Source: Novosphingopyxis baekryungensis DSM 16222 (GTDB lineage: Bacteria; Pseudomonadota; Alphaproteobacteria; Sphingomonadales; Sphingomonadaceae). Taken from it: 64,000 nucleotides of DNA. The notes under the pieces were generated by a model. That model was not told the DNA's origin. It worked only from the letters and a program-made list of their open reading frames with translations, and searched no databases. The stretch lies in NCBI RefSeq assembly GCF_000420305.1, contig NZ_ATUR01000003.1:310001-374000 (forward strand). The letters are read 5' to 3'. This document shows, piece by piece, positions 1 to 9,215 of the stretch; the stretch's first letter is position 1, and the number at the start of each line of letters is the position of its first letter. Made by a program: the position numbers and the translations under genes.

Positions 1-27
1 TGATCCGGCGCGGCGGCAGCCAACTCG

Positions 28-630
28 TCAGCTTTTCTCCGGCACCTGCCCGAAGGCATTACCCCTCGGCGCGTAGCGGCATACGAGAAACTCTTTGCTC
101 TGATTTTCGGACACCGCGCAGCCAAGCTGCGTAGAGCCGCGCCAGATGACTTGCGTATAATGGCCCATCTGAACCCCGCTCCTGCTGTTGTTCGGCGCGG
201 GCCCGCTGACATAATATTGGCCTTTTTCAATCCAGCTATCGACCATATCGGAATAGGAATAAGCGCCGCGCGTGCCCATCCAAAGATTTTCACCTTCCGG
301 CACACCCCGTTGCTGTGCATGGCCAAAGCGGTTCATCGCGGCCATATCGTCGGCATAGGCCTGCGCGGAGGCTTGCAGCGCGTCGCTCCAAACCAGCGGC
401 GGTACGTTCATGGCGGCCCGTGCGCTGTTGTGCCGCGTCAGCATGACTTGCCGCAAAGAGCCCTCAGCGCCAGCGGGCGTTGGCGGCGCGGTCCGCTGCG
501 GGATGGGCGCCGCAGTCTGTAATGGCTCCATCGCAGGGCCCTGCGCCACAGGACCGGCGCTCTGGATTGGCATGGCTGGGCAAAAGCAGGCTCCCAGAAA
601 TGGCACCAGCAGCAGAATGGACGTTTTCAT
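28..630 (-). CDS. CAP-domain (SCP/PR-1-like) lipoprotein
   Basis: A secreted CAP-superfamily protein of 200 aa. The start at 630 is chosen because it gives a short signal peptide ending in a lipobox (LGAC, Cys15), so the product is probably a membrane-anchored lipoprotein. A Pro/Ala/Gln-rich linker of about 50 residues follows. The CAP domain then begins at LTRHNSARAAM and contains the signature strings GHYTQVIWRGSTQLGC and CRYAPRGN. Bacterial CAP proteins have poorly known functions (lipid or metal binding has been proposed), so no substrate is assigned. An in-frame upstream start at 696 exists but would bury the signal peptide. It is divergent from hemW. Confidence 0.85.
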   Translation of the reverse strand: MKTSILLLVPFLGACFCPAMPIQSAGPVAQGPAMEPLQTAAPIPQRTAPPTPAGAEGSLRQVMLTRHNSARAAMNVPPLVWSDALQASAQAYADDMAAMNRFGHAQQRGVPEGENLWMGTRGAYSYSDMVDSWIEKGQYYVSGPAPNNSRSGVQMGHYTQVIWRGSTQLGCAVSENQSKEFLVCRYAPRGNAFGQVPEKS

Positions 631-814
631 CGTTTGTGTTTCTCCGTTTCTCCGAACTCCCTGCCAGCCGGAACAGGACCATCGGCCGGCGGCCAATCTA
701 CGGGGAAACAGGTTTCATTTTCATGACCCGATCTGCCGATCCAGATCATGAAGACGTACCGGCGCATAGAACTTCGACAAGCGTTGCGTGAGCGGATATG
801 GGCACGGCGTGACC

Positions 815-1972
815 ATGCCAGCGCCCCTTGCCCTTTATATTCACTGGCCGTTCTGCGTCAGCAAATGCCCCTATTGCGATTTTAACAGTCACGTCCGCGC
901 GGCGATCGACGAGGATGCCATGGCCGCGGCCTTGCTGGCCGACATGGCGCATGAGGCGGCCCTGATGCCGGGCAGGACCTTGGGATCGATTTTCTTTGGC
1001 GGCGGCACCCCTTCGCTCATGCCGCCCACACTCGTGGCGCGGCTGATCGACGCCGCCACGACCCATTGGACGCCCGCTGCCGATATCGAAATCACGTTGG
1101 AGGCCAATCCCAGCTCTGTCGAAGCGGCGCGCTTTGCGGATCTGTCGCTGGCTGGCGTCAACCGTGTGTCGCTAGGCCTCCAGTCGCTCGATAACGCCGC
1201 GTTGCAGTTCCTCGGGCGGGCGCATGACGTCACCGAAGCGCTGGCCGCCCTCGATACCGCGCAGGAGCAGTTCGATCGCGTCAGCTTCGATCTGATCTAC
1301 GCCCTGCCCGGTCAGACGCTGGACGCCTGGCAGGCCGAGCTGGATCGCGCGCTCGGTTTCGGCACCGGGCATCTGTCGCTCTATCAGCTGACGATCGAGC
1401 AAGGCACGCGCTTCGCGAGCGATGTGCGCCGCGGCGAATTTGCGCCGATGGACGACGATCTGGCTGCGGAGTTCTTCGCATGCACGCAGACCAACACAGA
1501 AAAGGCCGGTCTGCCGGCCTATGAAACCAGCAATCACGCCCGCCCCGGCCAGGAAAGCCGCCATAATCTGACCTATTGGCGCTATGGCGATTATGCCGGG
1601 GTCGGCCCGGGGGCGCACGGCCGGCGGCGCGCCATGGCGACCGAACGGCACAAGAAGCCGGAAAATTTCCTGAGCGCGGTGGCGCGCAACGGCCATGGCC
1701 TGCGCCTGGAAAACGCGCTGTCCCTGTCAGAGCAGGCCATGGAGGCGCTGCTCATGGGTTTGCGCCTGCGCGAAGGCGTGCGCCTTGACGTCATGGCTTC
1801 GCGCTTCGGCTTTGCCCCGGATGCGCTGGTCGATTGCAATGCGGTGTCACGGTTGCAGGGCCATGGCCTGATCATCCGCAATGGCCCCCATCTGGCACTC
1901 AGCGAGGCCGGGCGTCCGCTGCTGGATGCCATTCTGGCCGACATCGTGACGATCGAGCCGGTAGCCGTGTGA
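815..1972 (+). CDS. hemW: Radical SAM heme chaperone HemW
   Basis: A 385-aa protein of the HemN/HemW radical SAM family. The N-terminal CxxxCxxC cluster site (Cys14, Cys18, Cys21 in FCVSKCPYCDFNSH) binds a 4Fe-4S cluster and SAM. The GGGTPSLM string and the HemW-type CDFNSH context favour the heme-trafficking protein HemW over true oxygen-independent coproporphyrinogen oxidase. The C-terminal HemN domain (LMGLRLREGV) is present. A GTG at 788 would add nine residues. The ATG at 815 is preferred because it matches the usual short leader before YIHWPFC, but neither start has a strong ribosome site. It is followed 24 bp later by xerC. Confidence 0.88.
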   Translation: MPAPLALYIHWPFCVSKCPYCDFNSHVRAAIDEDAMAAALLADMAHEAALMPGRTLGSIFFGGGTPSLMPPTLVARLIDAATTHWTPAADIEITLEANPSSVEAARFADLSLAGVNRVSLGLQSLDNAALQFLGRAHDVTEALAALDTAQEQFDRVSFDLIYALPGQTLDAWQAELDRALGFGTGHLSLYQLTIEQGTRFASDVRRGEFAPMDDDLAAEFFACTQTNTEKAGLPAYETSNHARPGQESRHNLTYWRYGDYAGVGPGAHGRRRAMATERHKKPENFLSAVARNGHGLRLENALSLSEQAMEALLMGLRLREGVRLDVMASRFGFAPDALVDCNAVSRLQGHGLIIRNGPHLALSEAGRPLLDAILADIVTIEPVAV

Positions 1973-1996
1973 TCCCGGCTAGGATAGGCTGACGCC

Positions 1997-2884
1997 ATGG
2001 CCCAGACGCTCATCCGCGAATATGCCGCTTTCCTGAACGACGACCGTCGCCGGTCACCGCATACCGTGCGCGCCTATGTCACCACGGCAGAACGGTTGGT
2101 CTCTTTCCTCGAGAACGAAACCGGTTCTTGCAGTAAAGACGCTATTTCAAATATTTCCGTAAATGATCTGAGGGTATTTCTAGCCAGCCGGCGCGGCGAT
2201 GGCATCGGCAATCGCTCGGCGGCGCGCGAACTGTCTGCCCTGCGCGCCTTTCTTACCTATGTCGGCACAGACAGCGCCACTCTTCGCCGCCTCAAAGCGC
2301 CCCGTGCCGAACGCACGGTGCCCCGCCCGTCTGCCCCCGATGACATCATGGCGCTGGGCGCAGACATGGCCGAAGCCGCCTCCCAGGCTTGGATTGCCGC
2401 ACGCGATTGGGCGGTCCTGCTGCTGCTTTATGGCTGCGGGCTGCGCATATCGGAAGCGCTGTCGCTGCTTGGCGGAGATCTGCCGCTGGGCGAAACATTG
2501 CGGGTCACGGGAAAGCGCGGCAAGACCAGGATCGTGCCCGTGCTGCCAGCCGTTCGCGACGCTGTGGCCCGTTATACCGAGCTGACGCCCTTTCCGGCGG
2601 CAAAAGAGGAGCCACTATTTCGCGGTGCGCGCGGCGGCCCGATGAAGCCCGCCGCCATGCGCAGCGCGGTTTTGCGCGCGCGCCGCCGCCTGGGGCTTTC
2701 GGAGCGGCTGACGCCGCATGCGCTGCGCCACAGTTTTGCAACGCATCTGCTGGCCGGTGGGGCCGATCTGCGTTCGCTTCAGGAACTGCTCGGCCATGCC
2801 AGCCTCAGCTCCACCCAGATCTACACATCCGTCGATGCGGCGCATCTGCTCGACGTCTACCGCAGCGCCCATCCGCGCGCCTGA
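1997..2884 (+). CDS. xerC: Tyrosine recombinase XerC
   Basis: A 295-aa site-specific recombinase of normal XerC/XerD length. The N-terminal SAM-like core-binding domain covers about residues 1-105. The catalytic domain shows the tyrosine recombinase set: Arg in GCGLRISEAL, Lys in GKRGKTRIVP, HALRHSFATHLL, GHASLSSTQIYT with the nucleophilic Tyr near the C-terminus. It would act with XerD at dif to resolve chromosome dimers. It is called XerC rather than XerD from its chromosomal setting beside hemW, which is an inference. It converges on the TonB receptor gene with only 3 bp between stop codons. Confidence 0.87.
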   Translation: MAQTLIREYAAFLNDDRRRSPHTVRAYVTTAERLVSFLENETGSCSKDAISNISVNDLRVFLASRRGDGIGNRSAARELSALRAFLTYVGTDSATLRRLKAPRAERTVPRPSAPDDIMALGADMAEAASQAWIAARDWAVLLLLYGCGLRISEALSLLGGDLPLGETLRVTGKRGKTRIVPVLPAVRDAVARYTELTPFPAAKEEPLFRGARGGPMKPAAMRSAVLRARRRLGLSERLTPHALRHSFATHLLAGGADLRSLQELLGHASLSSTQIYTSVDAAHLLDVYRSAHPRA

Positions 2885-2887
2885 TGG

Positions 2888-4990
2888 TCAGCGCGGCAGC
2901 GCCGCTTTCAGGCCGATCCAGATGGCCCGCGGCGCGCCCAGATCGATAGAGCCACTCTGGTTGCGCGTCACCACCCTGGTATCGAACAGATTCTCCCCGC
3001 GCAGCACGAGGGTCAGCCGGTCGGACAGCGCGGCGGTGGCAAAGGCATCGAGCGTGGTGACGGCGGGCAGCACGTCAGTATTCAGATCATCCTCGAACTG
3101 CGCCCCGACATGGCGCAGGGTGGCCGCCACAGACCAGCCCGCATCCGGGCGCAGCCCTATGGTCGTGCTGGCGGAGAAGCGGGGGGTCTGCGCCGGACGG
3201 AAACCGTCCAGCGCCGCGGCGACACCGCTGCCCCGCGTTTCGGCATCGCTATAGGCGGCGGAACCGGCAAGGCGCAGGATACCGGACTGCGCGTCGGCGG
3301 TCAGCTCCACGCCCCGTGCCTCGACCGCGTCGATATTCCGGCGCTGGCGCAGGTTAGGCTCCAGCGTGACATTGGCCACCGCATCACGCAGATCATTGTC
3401 GAACGCCGTCAGCGCCATATGGAAAGCGCGGGATGGTCGCCAGTCCAGACCGATTTCGGCGCCGCGCAAATGCTCGTTCTGCAGTGCGTCATTGGCCTGC
3501 GTCACGACGGGAAAAACGACAAAGGGCCGGTACAGTTCGTTCAGGGTGGGCACGCGCAGGCCGGTATAGCCCGCCGCCCGCAAGGAGAGATGCGGGTTCA
3601 CGGCCCACAACGCGCCTAGCCGGACATTGCCGTCCCAGCCGCTGCGATCCGGATAGCGACGGTCGATCGCCAAGGCGCCGCTGCCCGTCCGCTCGCGAAA
3701 GAAGCCATCGGCGATCTGCCAGCGATCGGCCCGCACGCCCCCGGTCAGCGTCACCGGCCCAAGCGTCAGATCATTTTCTGCGTACAGGCCGATGTCGCTG
3801 TTGCGCCCGCCCGCATTGCGGCGCGCGGTGATAACACCCGTGAAGGCGCTGAACGCATCCTCGAACAGTTGGCCATCGCTGATCCGCAGATCGGCCCCGA
3901 TGCGCAGGACATTGTGATCACCGGTGGGTGGACGCAGCTCGATCTTGCCGCCCAGGCCGGTCGACGGGGTGGATCGCTGATCGAGCACCTTGACGAAGCG
4001 TGTCGAGCTGATGACGATGTTCGAGAAATCGCGCGCCTGAACATAGCCCAGCAGATCGAACTGCCAGCGGCCGCGCCCCACGAGCCGCAGACTGGCATCC
4101 TGACCGCTGCTGCTGCTGTCCGCCCCTTTGAAGCGCAAGGTGCGATGGTCGGCAAAACCAAGCCCGCGTGCCTGCAGCTCTATGTCAGATGTTATCGGCA
4201 CTGCGGCGCGCAAGCCTATGGAATAGCTGTCGAACTGTGCGCGCACGCTCGCGGAATCGCGCTGCTGCTGCGGCGCGGTGTAGAAGCCCTGCCCCCGGTC
4301 CCATCGGCCAGACAGTACGGCGAAGCCGCTGCCCAGACGCGGGGCCAAAAGGGCGCTGATCTGCGTCTCTGCCCGGTCATTGACGAAGCCGGCGGCGTCG
4401 ATCTGGCCCAACAGATCCGGCCCGCCGCTTTCCAGTTCTATGGTCCCTGCCACCGCGCCGGCACCGAACGCCCCGCTGCCGCCGCCCCGCGTGACTCTGG
4501 CAGAGGCCAAGCGCTCGGGCGCGATGGCGTTGAACGGGATATAGCCGAAGAAGGGATCGGCCATCGGCACCCCATCCAGCAGAACCAGCGCGCGGCTGGT
4601 GGCGTTGCCGCCCAGCGACCGCAAGGTCACGCCCTGCGCCGATGGATTGGAGGATCGGCTGTCCGAGCGGCGAAACTGCTGGAAACCGGCGACATTGGCC
4701 AGCGCATCTTCGATCCGGCCCGATCCGGTGGATGTCAGACTGTCGCGCGTCAAAGTGACCGATCCATAAGCCGCGGTGCCAGGCGTTTCGCGCAACCCTT
4801 CTCCCGTCACCACGATGATGGGCGGGCCGTCATCGCCTGACCGGTCTTCGCCCGCGGACGCCGAACCGCTCTGCTGTGCGCATAGCAGCTGCGGGTGTGC
4901 CCAGGCAGCCATGGCTAGGCCCAGAGACGCTGCCCGTACGGATGGCATACGCCATCCCCTGCCACCTTCCGGTGCAAAGTCCTTCTTCAT
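2888..4990 (-). CDS. TonB-dependent outer-membrane receptor
   Basis: A 700-aa TonB-dependent receptor. The start at 4990 (MKKDFAPEGG) gives a signal peptide ending near LLCAQ. A TonB-box-like stretch (IIVVTGEGL) precedes the plug domain, which has LDGVPMADPF and the Ser-rich SLGGNATSRALVLL region. The remainder is a 22-strand-type beta barrel with the ENLFDTR motif near the end. The C-terminus is AALPR rather than the usual aromatic residue. Ligand unknown; general size and layout resemble BtuB-like or siderophore receptors. It begins 10 bp after the hydrolase-flavin reductase fusion gene, so the two are probably cotranscribed and the enzyme may process the imported ligand. Confidence 0.88.
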   Translation of the reverse strand: MKKDFAPEGGRGWRMPSVRAASLGLAMAAWAHPQLLCAQQSGSASAGEDRSGDDGPPIIVVTGEGLRETPGTAAYGSVTLTRDSLTSTGSGRIEDALANVAGFQQFRRSDSRSSNPSAQGVTLRSLGGNATSRALVLLDGVPMADPFFGYIPFNAIAPERLASARVTRGGGSGAFGAGAVAGTIELESGGPDLLGQIDAAGFVNDRAETQISALLAPRLGSGFAVLSGRWDRGQGFYTAPQQQRDSASVRAQFDSYSIGLRAAVPITSDIELQARGLGFADHRTLRFKGADSSSSGQDASLRLVGRGRWQFDLLGYVQARDFSNIVISSTRFVKVLDQRSTPSTGLGGKIELRPPTGDHNVLRIGADLRISDGQLFEDAFSAFTGVITARRNAGGRNSDIGLYAENDLTLGPVTLTGGVRADRWQIADGFFRERTGSGALAIDRRYPDRSGWDGNVRLGALWAVNPHLSLRAAGYTGLRVPTLNELYRPFVVFPVVTQANDALQNEHLRGAEIGLDWRPSRAFHMALTAFDNDLRDAVANVTLEPNLRQRRNIDAVEARGVELTADAQSGILRLAGSAAYSDAETRGSGVAAALDGFRPAQTPRFSASTTIGLRPDAGWSVAATLRHVGAQFEDDLNTDVLPAVTTLDAFATAALSDRLTLVLRGENLFDTRVVTRNQSGSIDLGAPRAIWIGLKAALPR

Positions 4991-5000
4991 AAAAACCCTA

Positions 5001-6179
5001 TCAAGCGAAGTGCAAACGCCTGTATTTCCCACGAAAATACAGCAGCGGATCGCGCTGGGGTTCATAGCGCACACGCCGGACCCGGCCGATCAGGATTTCA
5101 TGGTCCCCGCCGTCATGCATGGCGAATTTGTCGCATTCGAAGCTGGCCAGCGAACCTTTCAGGATGGGCACTTCGCCCTCCCATTGTTCGACATCGGTAT
5201 CGGCGAATTTGTCCGCGCCCCGGCTTGCAAAGCGGTTCGACACCGGCTGCTGTCCAATATGCAGCACGTTGACCGCAAACCGGTCTGCCGCCTGAAAGGC
5301 AGGTAGGCTCGATGCCGATTTGGCCAGGCACACCAGCAGCAATTCCGGATCGAGCGATACCGAGGTGAAGCTGTTCGCCGTCAAACCCACCGGCTCGCCG
5401 CGTTCATCCACCGTGGTCACCACCGTAACCCCGGTGGCAAAACATCCCAGCGCATCGCGCAGCGTGCCGCTGTCCGATCCCTGAAGATATTCGGGCGGCT
5501 CGCGCGGCACGCGCCGTTCGAGAAATTCCAGCAGCAGCGCATTGAAGACCTCGCTCTGCTCGGCGGCGGCAAGATGGCCTGCCCCTTCGATCTCCGCCAG
5601 CTCCGGATCGCGCATCACCGCGGCCAGCTGCGCCATGGATTCCGGCGTGCTCAAGCGGCTTTGCGCGCCGCGCACGATCAGCGCGGGCTGTCTGATACGC
5701 GCGGCGGCGGCCAGCAAACGCTCGGCGATCTGTTCCATCGTCATGCTGTCGCCGCCGATATCTTCGGTTATCGCGCCGTGATCGCGCGCCGCCGCGATGT
5801 CGATCTGCGGGGGCGAATCCACCAGCACCAGCGCGCTCGCCAGATCGGGCTCTCCCTCGCCCAGCGCGGCCATGGCGATCCATCCGCCCAGCGACGCGCC
5901 CACCAGAACCGGGCGCGAAGAGAAGCGGGCCAGAATGGCCGAAAGATCGCGCACATGGGTGTCGAGATCATAGGGCTGTGCGTCCGGACCGGGCGGCGCG
6001 CGCAGATCCAGGCTGACTGCATAACGGCCCGCCGCAGCCAGCGCCCGGCCAGCATCGTCCCACACCCTGCGGGACTGGCCGCTGCCGGGCAGCAACAGCA
6101 GCGGTGGATCGTTCGAATTGCCAAAGGCACTGGCCGCGATCGGCGCATCGCCAAAGCCAAGCAGTTCCAGCTCAGTCAT
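5001..6179 (-). CDS. Alpha/beta hydrolase - flavin reductase fusion protein
   Basis: A 392-aa two-domain protein. Residues about 1-225 are an alpha/beta hydrolase: the oxyanion region LLLLPGSGQSRRVW, nucleophile elbow GASLGGW, and C-terminal His in GAGHLAAAEQ. Residues about 235-392 are an FMN-binding flavin reductase domain: FATGVTVVTTVDERGEPVGL, TANSFTSVSLDPELLLVCL, FAVNVLHIGQQPVSNRFA, and HDGGDHEILIGRV. Both halves look catalytically intact. The start at 6179 follows a GAGGGG ribosome site; an in-frame start at 6194 is possible. Flavin reductases usually feed FMNH2 to a partner monooxygenase, but none is adjacent. The TonB receptor gene follows 10 bp downstream. The combined function is unknown. 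Confidence 0.85.
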   Translation of the reverse strand: MTELELLGFGDAPIAASAFGNSNDPPLLLLPGSGQSRRVWDDAGRALAAAGRYAVSLDLRAPPGPDAQPYDLDTHVRDLSAILARFSSRPVLVGASLGGWIAMAALGEGEPDLASALVLVDSPPQIDIAAARDHGAITEDIGGDSMTMEQIAERLLAAAARIRQPALIVRGAQSRLSTPESMAQLAAVMRDPELAEIEGAGHLAAAEQSEVFNALLLEFLERRVPREPPEYLQGSDSGTLRDALGCFATGVTVVTTVDERGEPVGLTANSFTSVSLDPELLLVCLAKSASSLPAFQAADRFAVNVLHIGQQPVSNRFASRGADKFADTDVEQWEGEVPILKGSLASFECDKFAMHDGGDHEILIGRVRRVRYEPQRDPLLYFRGKYRRLHFA

Positions 6180-6383
6180 AACGGCGCCCCTCATCGCAGG
6201 TGGTCGGCGGATTGTTCACCGGGATGCGGACGACGGGTTGCGCCATTAAAGCGTCAAAGCCGCCTCGGCGGCACAATCGGGACGGGGTGGAAGCGCATAT
6301 CACCGGCCCGCTGTAACCGCGCGGCACCCTGTTTGTCACCCTCGCCGATAATCAGACGGGAAAGGCCGGATAGCGCTGCCCGT

Positions 6384-7316
6384 TCAACCTTCGGAAGCGG
6401 CCTTGCGTGCGTCGATCTGCCGTCGTCCATCGACCAGCGCGGCTTCCATCTGGCTCTTGCCGGCCTCTGTCAGCAGGGTGATCGACATGCGGCGGTTGCG
6501 CGGATCGGCGGCATCGGCCGGATTGAATGGCTGCCGGTCAGACACGCCTTCTATCTTGTCGAAGCGCTTCTCGCTCAGTCCGCCTGCCATGAGCGCCTGC
6601 CGCGTCGCTTCCGCGCGGGCGGCAGACAGCAGCCAGTTGTTCATCGTCTTACCGGACGCATAGGGCAGGCTGTCGGTATGACCGCGCACCGCAATGGCAT
6701 TGGGAAGTCCGTCGATCGATCCGGCTACGGCCTGCAGCAGCTTGGTGGCGCGCGGGATCAACGCATCGCTGGAAAGCTTGAACATCGCAAAGTCGGCGGC
6801 ATCCACCACTTCGATCCGCAGTCCTTCGGGTGTGCGGATGAAGCGGATATTGTCGGCCAGTTTGCGCAGTTCGGCTTCCTTGTTCAGCTGATCGCGGATT
6901 TCCTTCTCGATCTTGTCGAACTGTTCCTTTTCCTGCTGCCGAACCAGCTCATCGCGGCCGTCCTTGCTGCCAGTCGCATCCTGCGGGATCGTCATGGTGC
7001 GGGTGCCGGTCTGGCCGGCCGCGTGCGGATAATCCTCACGCGACATGATGGACTCGCCGCCGAAGGGACCGTTTGATCCCGCGCTGCCCTCTTTCATTTC
7101 CATCAGCGTGGGCGCGAAATAATCCGCGATGCCCTTGCGCTGGTCCTCATCGGTTGCACCAAGCAGCCACATCAGAAGAAAGAACGCCATCATGGCCGTC
7201 ACGAAGTCGGCATAGGCCACTTTCCACGCCCCGCCATGGTGACCGGCATGGTCGTCGGCGATGATTTTCTTGATGATGATCGGGCGCTGATTGGCCGCGT
7301 CTGCCTTGCTCGCCAT
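6384..7316 (-). CDS. motB: Flagellar stator protein MotB
   Basis: A 310-aa MotB. A basic cytoplasmic tail is followed by a single membrane helix (about 33-52) beginning with the proton-carrying aspartate, Asp37 in YADFVTAMMAFF. A periplasmic linker of about 90 residues and a charged helix follow, then the OmpA-like peptidoglycan-binding domain with AVRGHTDSLPY and NNWLLSAARAEATRQAL. It anchors the MotA4-5/MotB2 stator to the cell wall. The gene starts 3 bp after motA stops; both should be transcribed from the FliA-type promoter at 8264-8290. Confidence 0.95.
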   Translation of the reverse strand: MASKADAANQRPIIIKKIIADDHAGHHGGAWKVAYADFVTAMMAFFLLMWLLGATDEDQRKGIADYFAPTLMEMKEGSAGSNGPFGGESIMSREDYPHAAGQTGTRTMTIPQDATGSKDGRDELVRQQEKEQFDKIEKEIRDQLNKEAELRKLADNIRFIRTPEGLRIEVVDAADFAMFKLSSDALIPRATKLLQAVAGSIDGLPNAIAVRGHTDSLPYASGKTMNNWLLSAARAEATRQALMAGGLSEKRFDKIEGVSDRQPFNPADAADPRNRRMSITLLTEAGKSQMEAALVDGRRQIDARKAASEG

Positions 7317-7319
7317 CGG

Positions 7320-8183
7320 TCAGCGCGCCCGCAGACCGTCAAACACATCGGCAAAGCTCGGCTGGTTGGCATGGTCCAGACCGGAACGCGCCGCTTCGAT
7401 TACCAGCGGCTGCGGATGGCCGTGCAGGCTGGCAATGATGATCTGCTTGGCAACCTCGTAGATCTTGTGATCTTCCTCGACGATCGCCTTCACGCGGTTC
7501 GCCATCGGGCCAACGATGCCATAAGCAAGCAGCACGCCCAGAAATGTGCCGACCAGGGCCGATCCGATCATTTCACCCAGAACTTCCGGTGGTTCGCTGA
7601 TGGCGCCCATGGTCTTCACCACGCCCAGCACGGCGGCCACGATACCCAGTGCGGGCAGTGCATCGGCCAGCCACTGAAGATTGTCCGCCGGGCCCATCAC
7701 GCTTTTATGATGTGTCTTGAGATGCTGATCGACCACATCTTCCACCGAATGCGGATCGAGATCGCCCGAGGATACAACTACCAGACGCAAGCTGTCGCAG
7801 ATCAGCGAAACCAGGGTCTTGTCCGCAAGCAGGCGCGGAAATTCGGCGAAGACGGCGCTGTTCTGCGGGTCTTCCACATGCGGCTCCAGCGCCACCGGCC
7901 CTTCGGAGCGCAGCATCTTCATAAGTTTGCCGCACAGGAAGATGCAGTCCAGATAGTCCTGCCGTTTGAACTTGGGCCCCTTGAACACCTTGGCAAAACC
8001 GCCGCCCAGCGCCTTGATATCCGCGCCGCTATTGCCGGTGATGATGGCCGCCAGCGCGGCGCCGCCGATGACCATCATCTCGATCGGCAAGGCGTGCAGC
8101 ACGGCACCGATATTGCCGCCGGAAATAATGAATCCGCCAAACACCATGACGATCAGGACGACTAGGCCGATTGCTGGCATCAT
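7320..8183 (-). CDS. motA: Flagellar stator protein MotA
   Basis: A 287-aa MotA with four membrane helices: two at the N-terminus (about 1-50) and two around residues 170-220 (PALGIVAAVLGVVKTMG and IGSALVGTFLGVLLAYGIVGP). The cytoplasmic loop carries the charged LRSEGPVALEPHVEDP segment that interacts with FliG in the rotor, and the conserved Pro in ADALPALG is present. The start at 8183 has an AAAGGA ribosome site 12 bases upstream; an upstream GTG at 8228 would add a polar leader unlike the family. It is the full-size stator of this cluster, in contrast to the miniature pair at 16799-17970. Confidence 0.95.
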   Translation of the reverse strand: MMPAIGLVVLIVMVFGGFIISGGNIGAVLHALPIEMMVIGGAALAAIITGNSGADIKALGGGFAKVFKGPKFKRQDYLDCIFLCGKLMKMLRSEGPVALEPHVEDPQNSAVFAEFPRLLADKTLVSLICDSLRLVVVSSGDLDPHSVEDVVDQHLKTHHKSVMGPADNLQWLADALPALGIVAAVLGVVKTMGAISEPPEVLGEMIGSALVGTFLGVLLAYGIVGPMANRVKAIVEEDHKIYEVAKQIIIASLHGHPQPLVIEAARSGLDHANQPSFADVFDGLRAR

Positions 8184-8263
8184 GGTAAAGAAAAATCCTT
8201 TATTGGACCGCTCGCCGCAAAGACACAAACGCCCGGCGCGAGATCAGTCATAGTTCTTTTAGG

Positions 8264-8290
8264 TTAACGGATTGGGCTGCCGAATCTTAA
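8264..8290 (-). promoter_or_regulatory. FliA (sigma28)-type promoter of motAB
   Basis: Read on the minus strand: TTAAGATT, 11 bases, TCCGTTAA. It matches the local consensus TAAAGTTN-N11-GCCGTTAC in spacing and most positions. It lies about 80 bp upstream of the motA start. Confidence 0.55.
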
Positions 8291-8328
8291 ATCAACCGCG
8301 GCCATGGCCTGCTAACCGGGGATATTCA

Positions 8329-9177
8329 TCAGCGCAGGAAATCCATCAGCGAGCGGGAGTTGATCTTGGCATAGACAGCCTGTGCCGCCTGCAGCGAGAC
8401 GTCGAGCGCCTGCAGGCGCGTGATCGCTTCGGTGATGTCCACCTCTTCGATATCTTTGCGGCGCTGGGCCAGCACCAACCGGCTTTCGTCGAATTGCGCC
8501 CGCGCACTATCAAGCCGTCCACGCACCACGCCCTGCTCGGTGAGCGTTTCGGTCATCCGGCCGAGGGCATTATCAAGCGGCGACAAGGCTTTCTGCCGTT
8601 CGGTGATGGTGCCAGTACGCACCACATTGATGGCGTTCTGCATGATCTGCGTGATCGACACTAAGCCCCCCTCTCCATCCGAAATATTTTCGGACAGCGC
8701 GGCAAGAGTGGGCGAGGCGATGATATTGCGGCTGCTGCCGATCGGCACACCGATGGCGACGGTGCCGAACAGCGGCCCACCAAAAGGATCTTCCTGGCCC
8801 ATGATATCCTGCATGTTCGCAAGGATACCCTCCAGCTCGATGGCGATGCCTTCCTGATTGGCCCCGTTGGTCGCCTCATTATTGGCGAGGACGATCAGTT
8901 CCTTTGCGCGGGTCAGGCCGTTGGCGATTTCCACCATGCTGGATTCGGCCTGCACGGCCCGCGTTTCCGCACGCGATATATTGGATACGGACGCCGTGTC
9001 ATTGCCCTGACGAACCGCAATTTGCGAGATTTCCAGCCAGCCCTGCGGATCATCCGATGGACTGACGAGTTTCTTGCCGCTCGAAATGGCTGCCTGCTGG
9101 TCGGCAATGGCTTTCATCACGTCAAGCTGACGCTGAACGGCCTCGCGGGGGCGGCTTCGGTTGATCGACTGGACCAT
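8329..9177 (-). CDS. flgL: Hook-filament junction protein FlgL
   Basis: A 282-aa flagellin-like junction protein (HAP3). The N-terminal coiled-coil shows VMKAIADQQAAISSGKKLVSPSDDPQGW, the flagellin-family pattern, and the C-terminal helix contains LDSARAQFDESRLVLAQRRKDIEEVDITEAITRLQ. It joins the FlgK ring to the filament. It is the last gene of the flgB-flgL operon, 38 bp after flgK. The motA promoter lies just beyond its stop. Confidence 0.9.
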   Translation of the reverse strand: MVQSINRSRPREAVQRQLDVMKAIADQQAAISSGKKLVSPSDDPQGWLEISQIAVRQGNDTASVSNISRAETRAVQAESSMVEIANGLTRAKELIVLANNEATNGANQEGIAIELEGILANMQDIMGQEDPFGGPLFGTVAIGVPIGSSRNIIASPTLAALSENISDGEGGLVSITQIMQNAINVVRTGTITERQKALSPLDNALGRMTETLTEQGVVRGRLDSARAQFDESRLVLAQRRKDIEEVDITEAITRLQALDVSLQAAQAVYAKINSRSLMDFLR

Positions 9178-9215
9178 GGGTTAGGCTTCCTGCTTGGGCT
9201 GCTATGTCCGCGGCA

